Shown: piece by piece, positions 32,361 to 44,629 of the stretch
How the letters are laid out: every line of letters starts with the position of its first letter
How positions within the stretch are numbered: position 1 is the stretch's first letter
Source: Phoma sp. XZ068
Taxonomy: Eukaryota; Ascomycota; Dothideomycetes; Pleosporales; Didymellaceae
NCBI GenBank assembly: GCA_004835665.1
Contig: RBKR01000018.1
Location: 744,001 to 808,000 of the forward strand
DNA length: 64,000 nt
Reading direction: 5' to 3'
Translations under genes and position numbers: made by a program
The notes under the pieces: generated by a model
What the model was told of the DNA's origin: nothing
What the model saw: the letters and a program-made list of their open reading frames with translations, nothing else
The model's database searches: none

Positions 32361-35300
32361 ATGATTACATTACAACTACGGTCTGCTCCCCGGTGGACGG
32401 CCGTGTTCCTGCTTTGGACGGCGCTGTGCAGCTTGTTCTTGCCAGCTGGTATGTACTCGAGAGCGAGGGAGCTCTAACCACCCTGCTCACCTCTCGATAT
32501 GGCATGCTTTTAGCTATGATAGACTGATCCAGACCCATAGTATCCGTCAAACATGAAAACTTCAAGACCTGCGACCAATCTGGCTTCTGTAAGCGCAACC
32601 GCGCTTTCGCCGACGACGTCACCGCCTCGAGCTCCTACGTCTCCCCATACGCCCTCGATCCCACGACACTGAAGTTCAAGGATGGTCAATTGGATGCAGT
32701 CGTCCTAAAGACGATCAAAGACGGTCAGGAGAAGGTTCAATTGCCGCTCACAGTTACTTTCCTTGAATCTGGTGTTGCTCGTGTCACTCTGGACGAAGCA
32801 AAGAGGCAGAAGGGCGACATCGATCTGAGACACGACAGCAAGGCTAGGAAGGAGCGTTACAATGAGGCTGGCAAATGGGCTCTCGTTGGTGGTCTGAAGA
32901 CCGCCAGCGGCGCAGCATTGGCCGAGGTTGCAGATGCTGGCTTCACCAAGGTCGTGTACGGCAAAGGCAGCAAGCACCAAGCTATCATCCGTCATGCACC
33001 CTTTTCGATCGAGTTCCAGAGAGATGGCGAGACCCAAGTCAAGTTCAACGAGCGTGGTTTCTTGAACTTGGAGCACTGGAGGGCGAAGGTCGAGAAGCCC
33101 AAGGAGGAACCCAAGGAGGGCGAGGAGACCAAGGAAGAAGCCAAGGTTGAAGAGGAAAAGGGTGAAGACGAGAGCACTTGGTGGGATGAGAGCTTTGGTG
33201 GAAACACCGATACAAAGCCTCGCGGTCCTGAGGCCATCTCTCTTGACATCTCTTTCCCCGGCTACGCCCATGTCTTTGGTATTCCAGAGCATGCCACACG
33301 ACTTTCATTGAAGACCACCAGGTATGTTTAGGGCAGTTAAACACAGAAGAGCACAGTTGACATAGTACCAGGGGCGGCGACGATGCTTACACCGAGCCGT
33401 ATCGACTATACAACGCCGATGTCTTCGAGTACGAGATGGACAGCCCCATGACCCTTTACGGTGCCATTCCCTTCATGCAGGCACACCGCAAGGGTTCCAC
33501 CGTTGGTGTCTTCTGGCTCAACGCTGCCGAAACCTGGATTGATGTTACCAAGAAGAAGAACACCGCGAACCCGCTTGCGCTGGGTGTCGAGGGTCACACT
33601 GACACGCAGACTCACTGGATGTCAGAGAGTGGTTTGTTGGACGTCTTCGTTTTCCTTGGCCCCACACCTCAGGATCTCACACGCCAGTATGGCGAGCTCA
33701 CTGGCTACACTGCGATGCCTCAGTCTTTTGCAATTGCTTACCACCAGTGCCGCTGGAACTACGTTACTGACGAGGATGTCAAGGATGTTGACCGCCGCTT
33801 CGACAAGTTCAACATCCCCTACGATGTCATCTGGCTCGACATTGAGTACACTCACGAGAAGGAGTACTTCACTTGGGACCCCCTGACCTTCGTTGACCCA
33901 ATATCGATGCAACAGCAACTTGACAAGCGCGAAAGGAAGCTCGTTGCCATCATTGATCCTCACATCAAAAACACCAACGACTACCCCATTATTGATGAGC
34001 TTAAGAAGAAGGATCTTGCCGTCAAGAACAAGGACGGCAACCAGTACGAGGGCTGGTGCTGGCCCGGTTCCTCGATGTGGGTCGATTGCTTCAATCCCGC
34101 GGCTATCGACTGGTGGAAGAGCCTCTTCAAATATGACAAGTTCAAGGGCTCTGCCCACAATACATTCATCTGGAATGATATGAACGAGCCATCGGTCTTC
34201 AACGGTCCAGAGACAACGATGCCCAAGGACAACTTGCACCACGGCAACTGGGAGCACCGTGACGTTCACAACATCAACGGCATGACTTTCCACAACGCTA
34301 CCTACCAGGCGTTGACCGAGCGCAAGAAGGGCGAGCTTCGCCGCCCCTTCGTCCTCACTCGTGCCTTCTACTCTGGCAGCCAGCGTAGCGCAGCCATGTG
34401 GACTGGTGACAACCAGGCGGACTGGCCCCATCTTGAGGCATCTCTGCCTATGGTCCTCAACCAAGGTATCTCTGGTTTCCCATTCGCAGGTGCTGATGTT
34501 GGAGGTTTCTTCGGCAACCCCAGCAAGGAGCTTCTTACCCGCTGGTACCAGGCTGGTATCTACTACCCCTTCTTCCGTGGCCACGCTCACATCGATACTC
34601 GCCGCCGTGAGCCCTACGTTCCGGGATCTCCTTACACCGAGATCATCACACAAGCCCTTCGTCTCCGTTACCAGCTACTTCCTGCTTGGTACACTGCTTT
34701 CCACGAGGCCCACACAACTGGTGCACCTATTGTGCGTCCCAACTTTTACATCCATCCTGATGATGAGGCTGGTTTTGCCATCGACGACCAGCTTCACATC
34801 GGTTCCACCGGTCTTCTTGCCAAGCCAGTTACCAAGGAAGGCGCCGATAGCGTCTCTGTATACCTTGCGGACGACCAGCCATACTACGACTACTTTGACT
34901 ACACCACTTACAGCGGCAAGGGTCAGCACACTGTACCTGCTCCTCTCGAGAAGATCCCACTTCTCATGCGTGGAGGCCACATCATCCCCCGTCGCGATCG
35001 TCCCCGCCGTTCCTCTGGCCTGATGAAGTACGACCCCTTCACTCTTGTTGTCGTTCTCGACAAGGATGGCAACGCGGCTGGTACCCTTTACGTCGATGAT
35101 GGCGAGACGTTCGACTACCAGGGTGGCGCCTTCATTCACCGCCGCTTCTCCTTCGACGGCAAGCGCAACATCCTCACCTCAACCAACCTTGACACCAACA
35201 CCGTCCGTACCGTCAGGTACGAAAAGTACGCCAAGTCAATGGACAAGGTCCGTGTTGAGAAGGTCATCATCGTTGGTGCGCCCAGCGCATGGAAGGACAA

Positions 35301-35502
35301 GGACGAGGTCATCGTCATGGAAGAGGGCTCCAAGGAGAGCAAGAGGAGGAAGCCAGTGCCGCTCGAGTACCACCCTGCGGACGGCAAGAAGGCTGCCTTC
35401 GCAGTCATCCGCGATCCCAGCGTTGGCATTGGCCGAGGCTGGAAGATCGACTTTGGCGGTGCGAATGCCGGACCGCATGATCACCACGGCCATGAGCATT
35501 AA
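32361..35502 (+). CDS. ROT2: Glucosidase II catalytic alpha subunit (GH31)
   Basis: Three exons, 32361-32448, 32541-33321 and 33372-35502, give 999 residues. The first exon supplies a signal peptide (TAVFLLWTALCSLFLPA), and the next begins the mature family sequence (VSVKHENFKTCDQSGFCKRN). The enzyme trims the two inner alpha-1,3-linked glucoses from N-glycans in the ER, which drives the calnexin folding cycle. It is the GH31 type: nucleophile Asp559 in FIWNDMNEPSVF, acid/base Asp636 in AAMWTGDNQADW. Other family blocks are HQCRWNYVTDEDV and IPYDVIWLDIEYTHEKEYF. A Lys/Glu-rich insert lies at about 235-255 and the C-terminus is His-rich (HDHHGHEH). It lacks its own HDEL, as expected for a subunit held by the beta subunit. 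ROT2 is the yeast name. Confidence 0.96.
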
Positions 35503-36708
35503 GTGAATGTACGGATGAAGAACATGTAGTGTTAGTGTTTCACAAGTTAGTAGGAGATGTTACGTCTTGTGCATAGAATTTAGACAACGCAACAAAAGTA
35601 AAATACGTATGTACCTCGTCTCATTGCAATCTACTAGCTAAGTTTGAGGTCAGCTCGCTGTCACTTTCTACTTCACGCGTGTAATCACGCTTATAAAGAA
35701 ACCACAATCACAACCACCGACATCTGCCTTCTCTTTTCTTCACCGCTTGCTGAATACAACCGCCGAGGCCATGATATACAGATCAGCACGACATTTTGGT
35801 GGCCGCAACGAGCCTAAGTTCAAGGTCGTGGTTCACTCGCATGTCATTGACTCCCTCCAAATCCCCTTTCTTGGCTCTTGCTGCGTGGTCAGGTTTTGCT
35901 GGTACCTTCCCATGCGTGGCACAAGATGAGCCCTTTTAAGCAGTTGAGGCTCTGTGTGATATATGCACACCTATCTCATAGGTTTTGCAGCCTCTGCATC
36001 GTTCATTCCAGCACCTGTTTGATGTGTACACTTAAAAGTGAGCTATGGTATCATTGACAGTCAGTTTATATGGAAATAGGTGCTAATATGTCAATTATTA
36101 CGTTGGTTTTAGACAAATTTCGAAAGTGGTCAACATTATGGTGGTATGGTGGTAGCGTTGTGTACTCTGGGGGAAATAGCTAGCAAACGCGGAGACTTGT
36201 TCAAAATGATACTGTCAAGCTCTTCAGGTATTTCCAGCGATACAATCGTCATGTTCGTGGTCGGACTGCTCGGGAGATAATTGGAGCGGCAGCGCCTTCG
36301 AAGACTCTTTCGGGTTCATGGTGGCCGTGCTCGCTGTGACGTCAACTATACTTTCGCCCGATTCGGCAATCGTAGGCAAAAGGTCCCCGATCCGGTATCC
36401 TACACATCAGAACTTCCCAGTCGTTCCGTGCAGATCTCCAACGGCAGCCTCATCGGCAGCAAAATGCTTGATCGGACTTGCACTTCATAAGGTCAAGCGC
36501 CATGGTACTGCGGGCTTCCCCGCAAGCCACCTCCACAAAGCTCATTAAACGGACATGTACGGGCAAGGATAGCAGCACGAAAAACTTTTACAGTGCAGTT
36601 GCGATTCAAGAGGGCGATGATCATTATGGGTATAAGTATGTTGCTGGAGGCATGTAATTCGGAACGGATCAGTAGAGACAATTCAAACCGATTCCTCCGG
36701 TATCTATC
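35503..36708. other. Intergenic, no supported gene
   Basis: 1.2 kb between two plus-strand genes: 3' end of glucosidase II alpha and promoter of the DUF1593 gene. Short frames only. Confidence 0.6.
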
Positions 36709-38151
36709 ATGAGGCTCCTACATCTTTTCAATCTCACTCTGGCGGCTTCGGTCCTCGCGCAGACCTCGAATAGCACAAAGCAATGCGAGACGAGTCGCTA
36801 CGACCACAAGCATCGTGTCTTCGTTGCAACGGACATGAGCAACGAGCCTGACGACCAGATGAGTCTTGTGCGTTTCCTGACCTACGCAAACGAGTTCGAC
36901 ATCCAGGGTATTGCAGGTTCGACATCAATCCACAAGAACGATTCTGTGGATGAGGCAACCATCCGCCAGGTGATATCTGCGTATGGGAATGTTACCGTCA
37001 ACCTCAACGCACATGTCCCTGCAAGCGCACCTTACCCGCCTGCTACCGAGTTGCTCTCCAAAGTCACCATCGGCCACCCTGTCTACGGCCTTGCCGCACT
37101 CAAGCTAAATCTCAGCGATGCAGCAGCAGCCTTCGTCGACGTTGTTGACAACTCCCCCGAACCCACTTGGTTCCTCGCCTGGGGCGGCACCACGATCCTT
37201 GCTGAAGCTCTCAACTACGTGTCTGCCTCCAGGAACGAGTCTGCAGTAGCAAACTTCGTCTCAAAACTGCGCGTATACGCCATCTCTGACCAGGACGATG
37301 CCGGCCCCTGGCTTCGCCTGCACTACCCTCAACTCTTCTACATCGTCTCGCTCCACGCCATGAGCGATTACTCGCGCGCAACCTGGAACGGTATCTCGGG
37401 TGAGGTCTTCCGGCCTGCTGACCGTGGCGGTCCCAACAGCACACTCGTCACAAACGAGTGGCTCGATGAGCACGTACGTAACGTGGGCGAGTTGGGCAAG
37501 CACTACCCGTATTACGACTTTATCATGGAGGGCGACACCCCTTCATTCTTCCCACTCATCAAGAATGGCCTGGGCGATCCTGAGCACCCCGAATGGGGGA
37601 ACTGGGGCGGAAGGTACAAGCTCATCGACCGCAGTGGGGCAAACTCGAGGGTATATTCCGACGCCACGGATTTCGCGGAGGGCGTTGACGGGGAAGGGCA
37701 CTTGAGCAACCACGCCAGCATTTGGAGATGGAGACAAGCATACCAATACGACTTCGCCAACCGCATGCAGTGGAGCCTCGATGCCGACTACAGCAAGCAC
37801 AACCACGCGCCTGTTGTCATCGTCAACGGGTATTGTGACGGTATCCTGCAGTATGACTACAGGCTTAACGACACCGTTTCTCTCGACGCTAGTGATAGCT
37901 GGGATCCTGACAATGACGGTCTGGAGTTTGAGTGGTTCCACTACCGTGACGTGGTGCAAGAGATGAGCGGCGCTGTCACGAAATCACTTGTCAGCAAGAA
38001 CGTTACTATCACGCCCGCTAATGATGAAGGGAGCGTGGTTGATGTCAAGCCATTGGCGAATCTGACTATGCATATCGTTCTTACGGTGACGGATAAGCGG
38101 GATATGGGTGTTTCCACGTACAGGAGAGTAGTCTTGAACCCTGTGGCATAA
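36709..38151 (+). CDS. Secreted DUF1593 nucleoside-hydrolase-like protein
   Basis: Single exon, 480 residues. An N-terminal signal peptide (LLHLFNLTLAASVLA) is followed by the DUF1593 (Sde182-type) domain. It starts HRVFVATDMSNEPDDQMSLVR, where the DxSNEPDD segment resembles the acidic metal-binding loop of inosine-uridine nucleoside hydrolases. Other blocks are IQGIAGSTSIHKND, TWFLAWGGTTILAEAL, VYAISDQDDAGPWLR and FIMEGDTPSFF. The C-terminus (about 375-480) is a beta-rich Ig/PKD-like domain with SWDPDNDGLEFEWFHY. The family was described around a bacterial cellulose-binding protein; in fungi it is probably an extracellular glycan- or nucleoside-related enzyme, substrate unknown. Many Asn-x-Ser/Thr sites fit secretion. 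Confidence 0.85.
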   Translation: MRLLHLFNLTLAASVLAQTSNSTKQCETSRYDHKHRVFVATDMSNEPDDQMSLVRFLTYANEFDIQGIAGSTSIHKNDSVDEATIRQVISAYGNVTVNLNAHVPASAPYPPATELLSKVTIGHPVYGLAALKLNLSDAAAAFVDVVDNSPEPTWFLAWGGTTILAEALNYVSASRNESAVANFVSKLRVYAISDQDDAGPWLRLHYPQLFYIVSLHAMSDYSRATWNGISGEVFRPADRGGPNSTLVTNEWLDEHVRNVGELGKHYPYYDFIMEGDTPSFFPLIKNGLGDPEHPEWGNWGGRYKLIDRSGANSRVYSDATDFAEGVDGEGHLSNHASIWRWRQAYQYDFANRMQWSLDADYSKHNHAPVVIVNGYCDGILQYDYRLNDTVSLDASDSWDPDNDGLEFEWFHYRDVVQEMSGAVTKSLVSKNVTITPANDEGSVVDVKPLANLTMHIVLTVTDKRDMGVSTYRRVVLNPVA

Positions 38152-38800
38152 AGCTGGTGGGATAGTTTTACTCTAACACATGTCTCAACTAAATAATATG
38201 ACCATTGTTATATCATCATCGTCCTGCATTTGTAGCTTCACCCTGTCGTCTGCAGTACCTCCGGAATTACGGAAGAGAAATCCAGATTCTCTAGATTGGT
38301 TTTTACAAATTCACAACTACTAGGCTTCCACATTCGTAGTCCGCTTATGCGTAAATAAGTCTGCGATACTGCACAGCCCGCAGCTTAAGGTATTGCTTCT
38401 CAAACTGACAAACTGCCTTGTATGGGTCATGCGTTGCTGATGGGGAGGTCATCATCTGGGCTATTGTATCCTGAAGGAGGTAGTGGCAGTGCTAGAGGGA
38501 AAATTGGACGAGATTCTCGATGCGAGTTAGAGCAATTCAATGGTAACGGGTATCCATATGAATTCACAGGAAATAATCAGCGCACAAAGTGGGCTTATCC
38601 CGACCGTCATCAACCACGGTGTGAGTAGTGAGTAGCATGAGACTGGCAAAAGACTGTTTCGGAATCCCAACAAAGTTTCATGACACATGAACGGCGCTGA
38701 GTATTAGGGTATATCTTGTATGCAATAAGTATCTACGCGAAAGAAACGCGCCCGTAACGTCTATCCTAAACATAATCATGACCATCAAACATCAACACAT
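38152..38800. other. Convergent 3' region
   Basis: 649 bases holding the 3' ends of the DUF1593 gene (plus) and the GMC oxidoreductase gene (minus). Nothing else is seen. Confidence 0.6.
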
Positions 38801-40779
38801 CTAAGCGGCCTGAGCAGCAGCCAGGATAACATCAGCAGCCTTCTCAGCAACCATGTAGGTCGAGACGGCAGTGAAAGTACCAGGGATGCGGGGGAAGACC
38901 GACGCATCGACGACACGGAGACCCTTGGTACCGCGGACGTTGAAGCTGCTGTCGAGAACAGCCATCTTGTCATCATCAGCACCAATGGGGCAGGTAGACG
39001 AGGCATGGTGGCCCCAGGTGTTGTCCTTGATGTAGTCGGCGATCTCCTCATCAGTGTCGACGTCCTTGCCGGGGAGGATTTCAGTGACAGGGACAACCTG
39101 GCGGGTGAAGGCATCACGGGTGAGGGCAACAGCCTCGGTCATAGCAGTGATGTCCTTCTCGAACTCGCCAACACCGGTGTCGAAGTAGTTGTATGTGATG
39201 GCCGGGACATCAAGAGGGTCAGCAGACTGCAGAGTGACACTACCGGCGTTGTTACGGGGGTGAGCCTTGAGGATAGCCCAGGTGAAGAGGTTGTGGACAG
39301 CGGTAGCGTTAACGCTGTAGTTGGGGAAGTAACCACGGAAGTTGACGGGGCCACCGAATGCGAAGATATCCCAGTTGTTCTTCTCGGCGACGCTGGACTG
39401 GTAGAACATGGTAGCACCGAGACCGGGGGAAGCGTAGATACCACGGTTACCGAGGACGGGGGTGTTGTAGCGGTCGATGCAAGGATCAGCGGCATCGCCT
39501 TGGAAGGTGCAGCCGTTGAGGGCGGAGAAATCGTTATCGATGGTGCCCTGGACGCTGATCTCGTAGTGGTCCTGGAGGTTGGTTCCAACACCGGGGAGAT
39601 CGACAATGACGGGGATAGAGTGCTTCTTCAACTCATCGGAAGGACCGACACCGGAAAGCTTGAGGAGCTGGGGAGAGTTGTAAGTACCACCAGCAACAAT
39701 GACTTCGCGCGAGGCCTTAGCGGAACCAGCAACACCCTTTGCGCCAGTGTTCTTAGGGCTGGCCTTGTAGAGGTACTGGCCGTCGAGGAACTCAACACCT
39801 GTAGCACGGGGAGGAGTGGTAGTCTCGTCGAAAGTGATCTTAGTGACGTGGGCGTTCAGTCTGACGTCAAGAGGGTACATCTTGGTGCCGTTGTCGAACT
39901 TGGCGTCGCGGACAGCGACAACAAATTCGCGAGATCCAGTGCGCTTGCCATCGGCAGTGGACAGAGGGATCTGGAAAAGGCCGGGGTCGGAATCACGCGA
40001 CTTTGTGTCGGCGTTCGCATCACCGGCAACAAGGGTGCCCAAGTTGATGATGGCATTGGTCTTGTTGCTAAGAGCGAAGGCAGCACCTCCGATCATGCTG
40101 GTAAGCTGAGGGTCGCTGGTGACGATATCGATGGGTGCGTATTGTGTACCCAGCCATCCCTCGTAGCCGTGACCCTCGCCAGAAGTAAGGTATGCGTTCT
40201 TCTCAAGCTTGACGAAGTACTTGCGCATGTTATCAGGCGCCCAAGAAGAGTCGCCAGTGAGGCTCGCAATGTACTCGAAGTCGGATTGGTGAGGGTAGAC
40301 AGCGATGAGAGCGTTGTGCGCCGTGCAGCCTCCAAGAGAACCAGTCCTTGGGTAGAGTGTACCCTTCTGGACAGAGCCCGCAGGTGGGGAAAGACCAGTG
40401 TACTCGCCGCCATCGGGTGTTGTGTAGGTAGTCTTGAAATCGCGAGCTTGCCTGTCCTCGTCGGCGTAGTGCTTGACGAAGAAGTTCCAGGCGAGGTTGG
40501 GGTCCTCAGAGACCTTCGCGTTGAAGGAAGGAACAGTGTAGTTCTGGCTGGCGCCCTGGTCATCACCAGCTTCGATCAGAAGAGTCTTGTGGCCAGCGAG
40601 GGCAAGACGAGCAGCGAGGGGACCGCCACCTACATTGATTGTTAGTATTCCATGAGTTCTGTTGGAAAATACAACGTACCAGCACCACTTCCGACAACAA
40701 CATATTCGTATCCAGTAAGCTCGACGGCCTTTGCGAGCGAGACGGTGGCCGCTACGGCGACGAATTGGCGGAACAGCAT
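38801..40779 (-). CDS. Secreted GMC oxidoreductase (FAD-dependent)
   Basis: Two exons (40680-40779 and 38801-40629) joined over a 50-base intron (GTACGT...CAATGTAG) give 642 residues. The join rebuilds the FAD-binding motif VVVGSGAGGGPLAARLALAG, with Gly30, Gly32 and Gly35. A signal peptide precedes it (MLFRQFVAVAATVSLAKA). Further GMC blocks are TLYPRTGSLGGCTAHNALIA, SREVIVAGGTYNSPQLLKLSG with LPGVGTNLQDHYE, and the C-terminal WGHHASSTCPIG and GLRVVDASVFPRIPGTFTAV. The first His of the catalytic pair is present (HHASSTC). The segment that usually carries the second His or Asn reads PGTF here, so its identity is uncertain. The substrate (alcohol, sugar or aryl alcohol) cannot be told. Strong codon bias leaves a 546-codon open frame on the other strand. 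Confidence 0.9.
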
Positions 40780-42477
40780 GGTGACTATTAGTAATGAGTG
40801 TGAGTGTAGAGAGTGTCTATGATCGTTAGCAAGTGTGTCAATTAGATAAAAATATAGTAGCCAACTTACAAATGAGTGAACACCTGCTCAATCCAAGGCT
40901 GGTGGTATCCGCTCTCTTTATACTACCCCTCCACGGCATGTCACTGCCCCTATGGATAGAGCATGGATAGAGCATTGCTCTGGATTAGAACCCTGTTCAT
41001 GTTTGCCCTGCTCACCAATACTCGCTAGGTGGACGTAGTTACTCGCTCTACAAAGCGTTCGGCACTGGTTCCTATTTCGTGTTAGAACGCCGAAGCGAAC
41101 GCTATTGTCCGTGTCAATGATCGACACAGTATTGTGTGGGAACAGGTACCTCGCCGTCCAGGGTGTCCTTGAACAGGTAATATCCGAAGTTGAATGTCCA
41201 GTCGGACGATACTCGAAGTCCAGAAGTTTGGTAGAAGACGTGGTGCTGCGCGCTTCCATTGGCACAAAATACAGTAGACCTGTTGATGAAGGACCAATTC
41301 TAGTCTCAGGATGTAAGAACTTGCAATGGTGACGCTCAAGTTTAGATTACATGTTCCAGAGAGTCCACGGGTTAGTGTGCACGTTCGTCATGCGCAAAGT
41401 AGCCGTTCCCTAATTTCGATCCGTCCCCGCGGGTAGTCGGAGACTAGAACGAAGGAGCCACCTTAACGAGCCTCGCAACTCGGGATTCTTGCGATTTTTG
41501 TAGCTCTCGACCGTCCTTTTCATTTCAAAATATCATGGCCTACGTTCCGACCCATAACGTCTGGGGAAGCGGCACAACGTGCAACGGTGCATGGTGGCGC
41601 AGTGGATGCCCAGACGCGCCGCCTTTGGACGAAAGAGGTACGGATGCTTGGGCATGCAGCATTCTGATGGTGCCGTTCCTGACTCCTGACCGTGCTTGTC
41701 CACGCAACGCAGATGATCTACATCGTCAAATGATCTTCTTACTCCTTTCGAACAATTGACAAATCCAAGAATTAGGTATAGCGAACGCGCAACGTTCTTC
41801 TCGACCAAACTCCACGACTCAATCGTCTCAGCCTGATCGAGTTACGACAACGTCCTCGTGGCCTCCCTAGTGGCCTGCCTCGTGGCTTCCCCTGTGGCCT
41901 TATCATCGTTCGTCTCTAAATGCCAATTCCATCACTAGATCCAAGACTACAGGGCTTACTCGGCGGTATTTTTGACGATCTCGCCGTGTAAGCATTGTGT
42001 AAGCGAGGGGGTATTGTAGTTCGCAATAATATAGATACAAGATATAGGTGAGAAAAGGGGAGGACGCCGAGGTTCGTGTGTCGGCTGCCGATTCTGAACG
42101 GCGCTAGCAACGGACGGATGTCCGAGGACGAAATCCTATTTCACAGGAACGACACCCCTGCCATTCCGCAAAGCGCGAACTGCTAATGGCAATCGCGTTT
42201 GCCAAATCACAATATGACAGCAACGATGACAATCTCATTCAATGTCGTCCGCCAACGGCAGCTGCCGCGGCTGAGTTGGTCAATTGCGATAGACATGCCA
42301 ACCGTGGGGCTAACGAGGATGTCAATCTCAAAGACGTGAACTACCAGACCCTCTAAACTTGCATAAAGGAAAGCAGGCGTTGCCGTGGTTTGTATGCAGC
42401 GTCTGAATCCTACCGCACACATACAGGAAACGGCCGATCTCCACGCATAAAGTATCATACAGCAGCGCAAGGTCAAC
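40780..42477. other. Divergent intergenic region
   Basis: 1.7 kb between the GMC gene (minus) and the J-domain gene (plus). Frames of up to 115 codons occur on both strands without support. A 12-base tandem repeat at 41858-41905 is listed separately. Confidence 0.5.
41858..41905. repeat. Four imperfect copies of a 12-base unit
   Basis: Consecutive units GTGGCCTCCCTA, GTGGCCTGCCTC, GTGGCTTCCCCT and GTGGCCTTATCA show decaying identity from left to right. Noncoding and short. Confidence 0.7.
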
Positions 42478-43896
42478 ATGTTCCATAGAACATGGCGCCC
42501 TGGTATGTGTCTGGACTTGCCTGGCATTCGCCTTCCAAACGACCGCTTTGACACATATACAACGGAGGACCTCCAGGCTTTTGTTCAAGAAGCTGCAGAA
42601 TTTGTTCGGCGATACGAGTTTTTCGCTCTATATCCTATTGATGATGAGTACTACGAAAGAGTGGCGAGAATGTTGTCCAAGGCACGGAGACATCTTGCGG
42701 AACGACAAATTCCTAACGATATCACCGCTAGTGATCATGCCCGTCCTACCATTCCGACTGCGTATACTGGACTATCTTCCGATGCCATTCATATACACAT
42801 GCCACCCCAGAGAACGTATCTTCACTTTAAAACATCTCCTGACACGTATCTTCAACAGTATGAGGGCACCAGAATCTCAAATAGTCCATTGATAAGTCGT
42901 ACGATGCGAAGGCTGCTGACAGAAGCTCTAGATGTGGGCAACAGCGAATGGGAGGATATAGTCGAGGACAAGAGCAGTGGGGATGGGGAGTCGACAGGGA
43001 GAAAAGAGAGGGGGGATAGAGAAAGACAAAGATCCCGGCGGTCACAGCGAGGAAGCGAACGAGGACGGCATAGAGCAAGCCGCCGGGGACATAACCATGA
43101 AGACGAGTCCGACCACGACCATCACCGAAAACATTCGAGAACACGAAACAAGAGTATAAGTGAGACCCGAGATAAGGAAAGAGACAAAGCTCATCGTCGG
43201 CAACGAGGTGATGACCATCGATCGAAGCAGAAACGCAATGCGTCGGAGGACGAACAGCAATCTGACCAACATGATCGACCCAGGAGGATGGATAAGAAAG
43301 AGAAGAGTCGCCAAGGGAACAAGGCTAAAGGCAAGAGCCACAATCAGACCAGGTCGGACAGCGCACACGGCAGCCGCACTGGAGATAAACAGGGCCACCA
43401 TCACCACCCTGAAGACAACAAGAAGACGCTCGATCAAAAAGCCAACACGTGTCAAAACCAATCACCTCCATCCAAACCAAAGAAAGCAAAACCCAACCAC
43501 AACAACGATCACCGTAGCCATCAGCCCCCGCAACCCACCACACAAGAACAACAAAGCCATCACCGCACGCCTCCAACCGATGCCAACACTGACGATTCCA
43601 ACCCAGACGATCCCCCTCCCTTCAACCCCTACGACGCCCTTGGCATACCACCAGACACATCCGAGTCCCGCATCAAAATTGTATACTTTGCGCTAGTACA
43701 GCGCCTGCACCCCGACAAGCTGCACGATGCGTCAGCAAAGCAGATGAAGAAGGCGAACGATCGGATGGCGGAAATAAACAGGGCGAGGGATATTCTGCTG
43801 GATCGCGAGAAGAGACTAGCGTTTGACACGGATGGAATTGTGGGGGAGTTGGATTATAAGGAGTGGGTTGCGAGGCGGAAGGAAAGTCAGTGTTAG
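42478..43896 (+). CDS. J-domain protein with charged low-complexity middle
   Basis: Single exon, 472 residues. The N-terminal 130 residues are ordered-looking (FVQEAAEFVRRYEFFALYPI, ARMLSKARRHLAERQI). A 230-residue Arg/Ser/Asp/His/Lys-rich stretch follows, resembling RS domains of splicing-linked proteins. A C-terminal J domain starts at about 379 (NPYDALGIPPDTSESRIK), with the HPD triad at 411-413 (RLHPDKLHD) and helix III/IV (MAEINRARDILLDREKRLAFD). J domains stimulate the ATPase of Hsp70 partners. The charged middle suggests a nuclear or RNA-linked client, but that is inference. A C-terminal rather than N-terminal J domain is the less common layout. The start is the first ATG in frame. Confidence 0.8.
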   Translation: MFHRTWRPGMCLDLPGIRLPNDRFDTYTTEDLQAFVQEAAEFVRRYEFFALYPIDDEYYERVARMLSKARRHLAERQIPNDITASDHARPTIPTAYTGLSSDAIHIHMPPQRTYLHFKTSPDTYLQQYEGTRISNSPLISRTMRRLLTEALDVGNSEWEDIVEDKSSGDGESTGRKERGDRERQRSRRSQRGSERGRHRASRRGHNHEDESDHDHHRKHSRTRNKSISETRDKERDKAHRRQRGDDHRSKQKRNASEDEQQSDQHDRPRRMDKKEKSRQGNKAKGKSHNQTRSDSAHGSRTGDKQGHHHHPEDNKKTLDQKANTCQNQSPPSKPKKAKPNHNNDHRSHQPPQPTTQEQQSHHRTPPTDANTDDSNPDDPPPFNPYDALGIPPDTSESRIKIVYFALVQRLHPDKLHDASAKQMKKANDRMAEINRARDILLDREKRLAFDTDGIVGELDYKEWVARRKESQC

Positions 43897-44629
43897 GCGT
43901 TTTTACATTCAGTTCGTGGAATGGGTAAGTTTAGGTATTGAATTTGGTGTGCCTTGTCTTATTCTTTGATTTAGGATAAGACCAAGATGTTTCGAGACAG
44001 AAGTCAGGTCATGCATCTGAGTGTCCTATACTATACTCCAGTAATATAACTAGGATACCTAGTCTAAACACCGAGTCAACTATGATATAAAGATGCAATC
44101 CACTGCGGGACTCCTGAGCTCACTATTAGATGTAATTTTCTTTCCACTAGCGTAGTGTTAGTATTTGCAAGCGCAAGCCATGTAATCTCTTGACGCGCGT
44201 AGGAGAGTCAGGAAGCTGACAACTAGCAACTTAACTGCGCTGATATAAGGGCTTTGGATTCCGTGTGGCCGTTTCTCCGCTGGTGACTGAACAGGTTACA
44301 TGTATTTTCCATGTGATGTATTCGCCATTCAGATAATTTTCTTCCGAGGAGTTGAAAGTATCGATAAGTCTAGTTTGCGAAATTCATCGGTCAAGTCTCG
44401 GTATACATTGTATCTGCGGCTATCGACTGCTCCCACAGCGAAGTGTAGGTAGTCTTCACTCGGCGGGTTGATACAGCATTGAGGTCACGGGCAAACAACG
44501 TTGTGTGACAGTGGCCACGATATTGGAGGCGAGAGGGAGTGAAGAAAACCTGCCAGTCGCAGCAACTATGACCACATTCATAATTGTCACGGGAAGTTGC
44601 TAATTCAACTCTGTTATAACTGCTGCCAC
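43897..44629. other. Convergent 3' region
   Basis: 733 AT-rich bases between the J-domain gene (plus) and the SYG1-like gene (minus). No gene is seen. Confidence 0.6.

Noticed and set aside
33622..34653. 343-codon minus-strand frame inside glucosidase II alpha
   Set aside because: Antisense to highly conserved GH31 catalytic sequence, so a chance frame.
39005..40645. 546-codon open frame on the plus strand across the GMC oxidoreductase
   Set aside because: It mirrors the real gene. Strong codon bias in the minus-strand gene removes stops from the antisense frame; the product is Val/Gly/Asp-rich with no domain.
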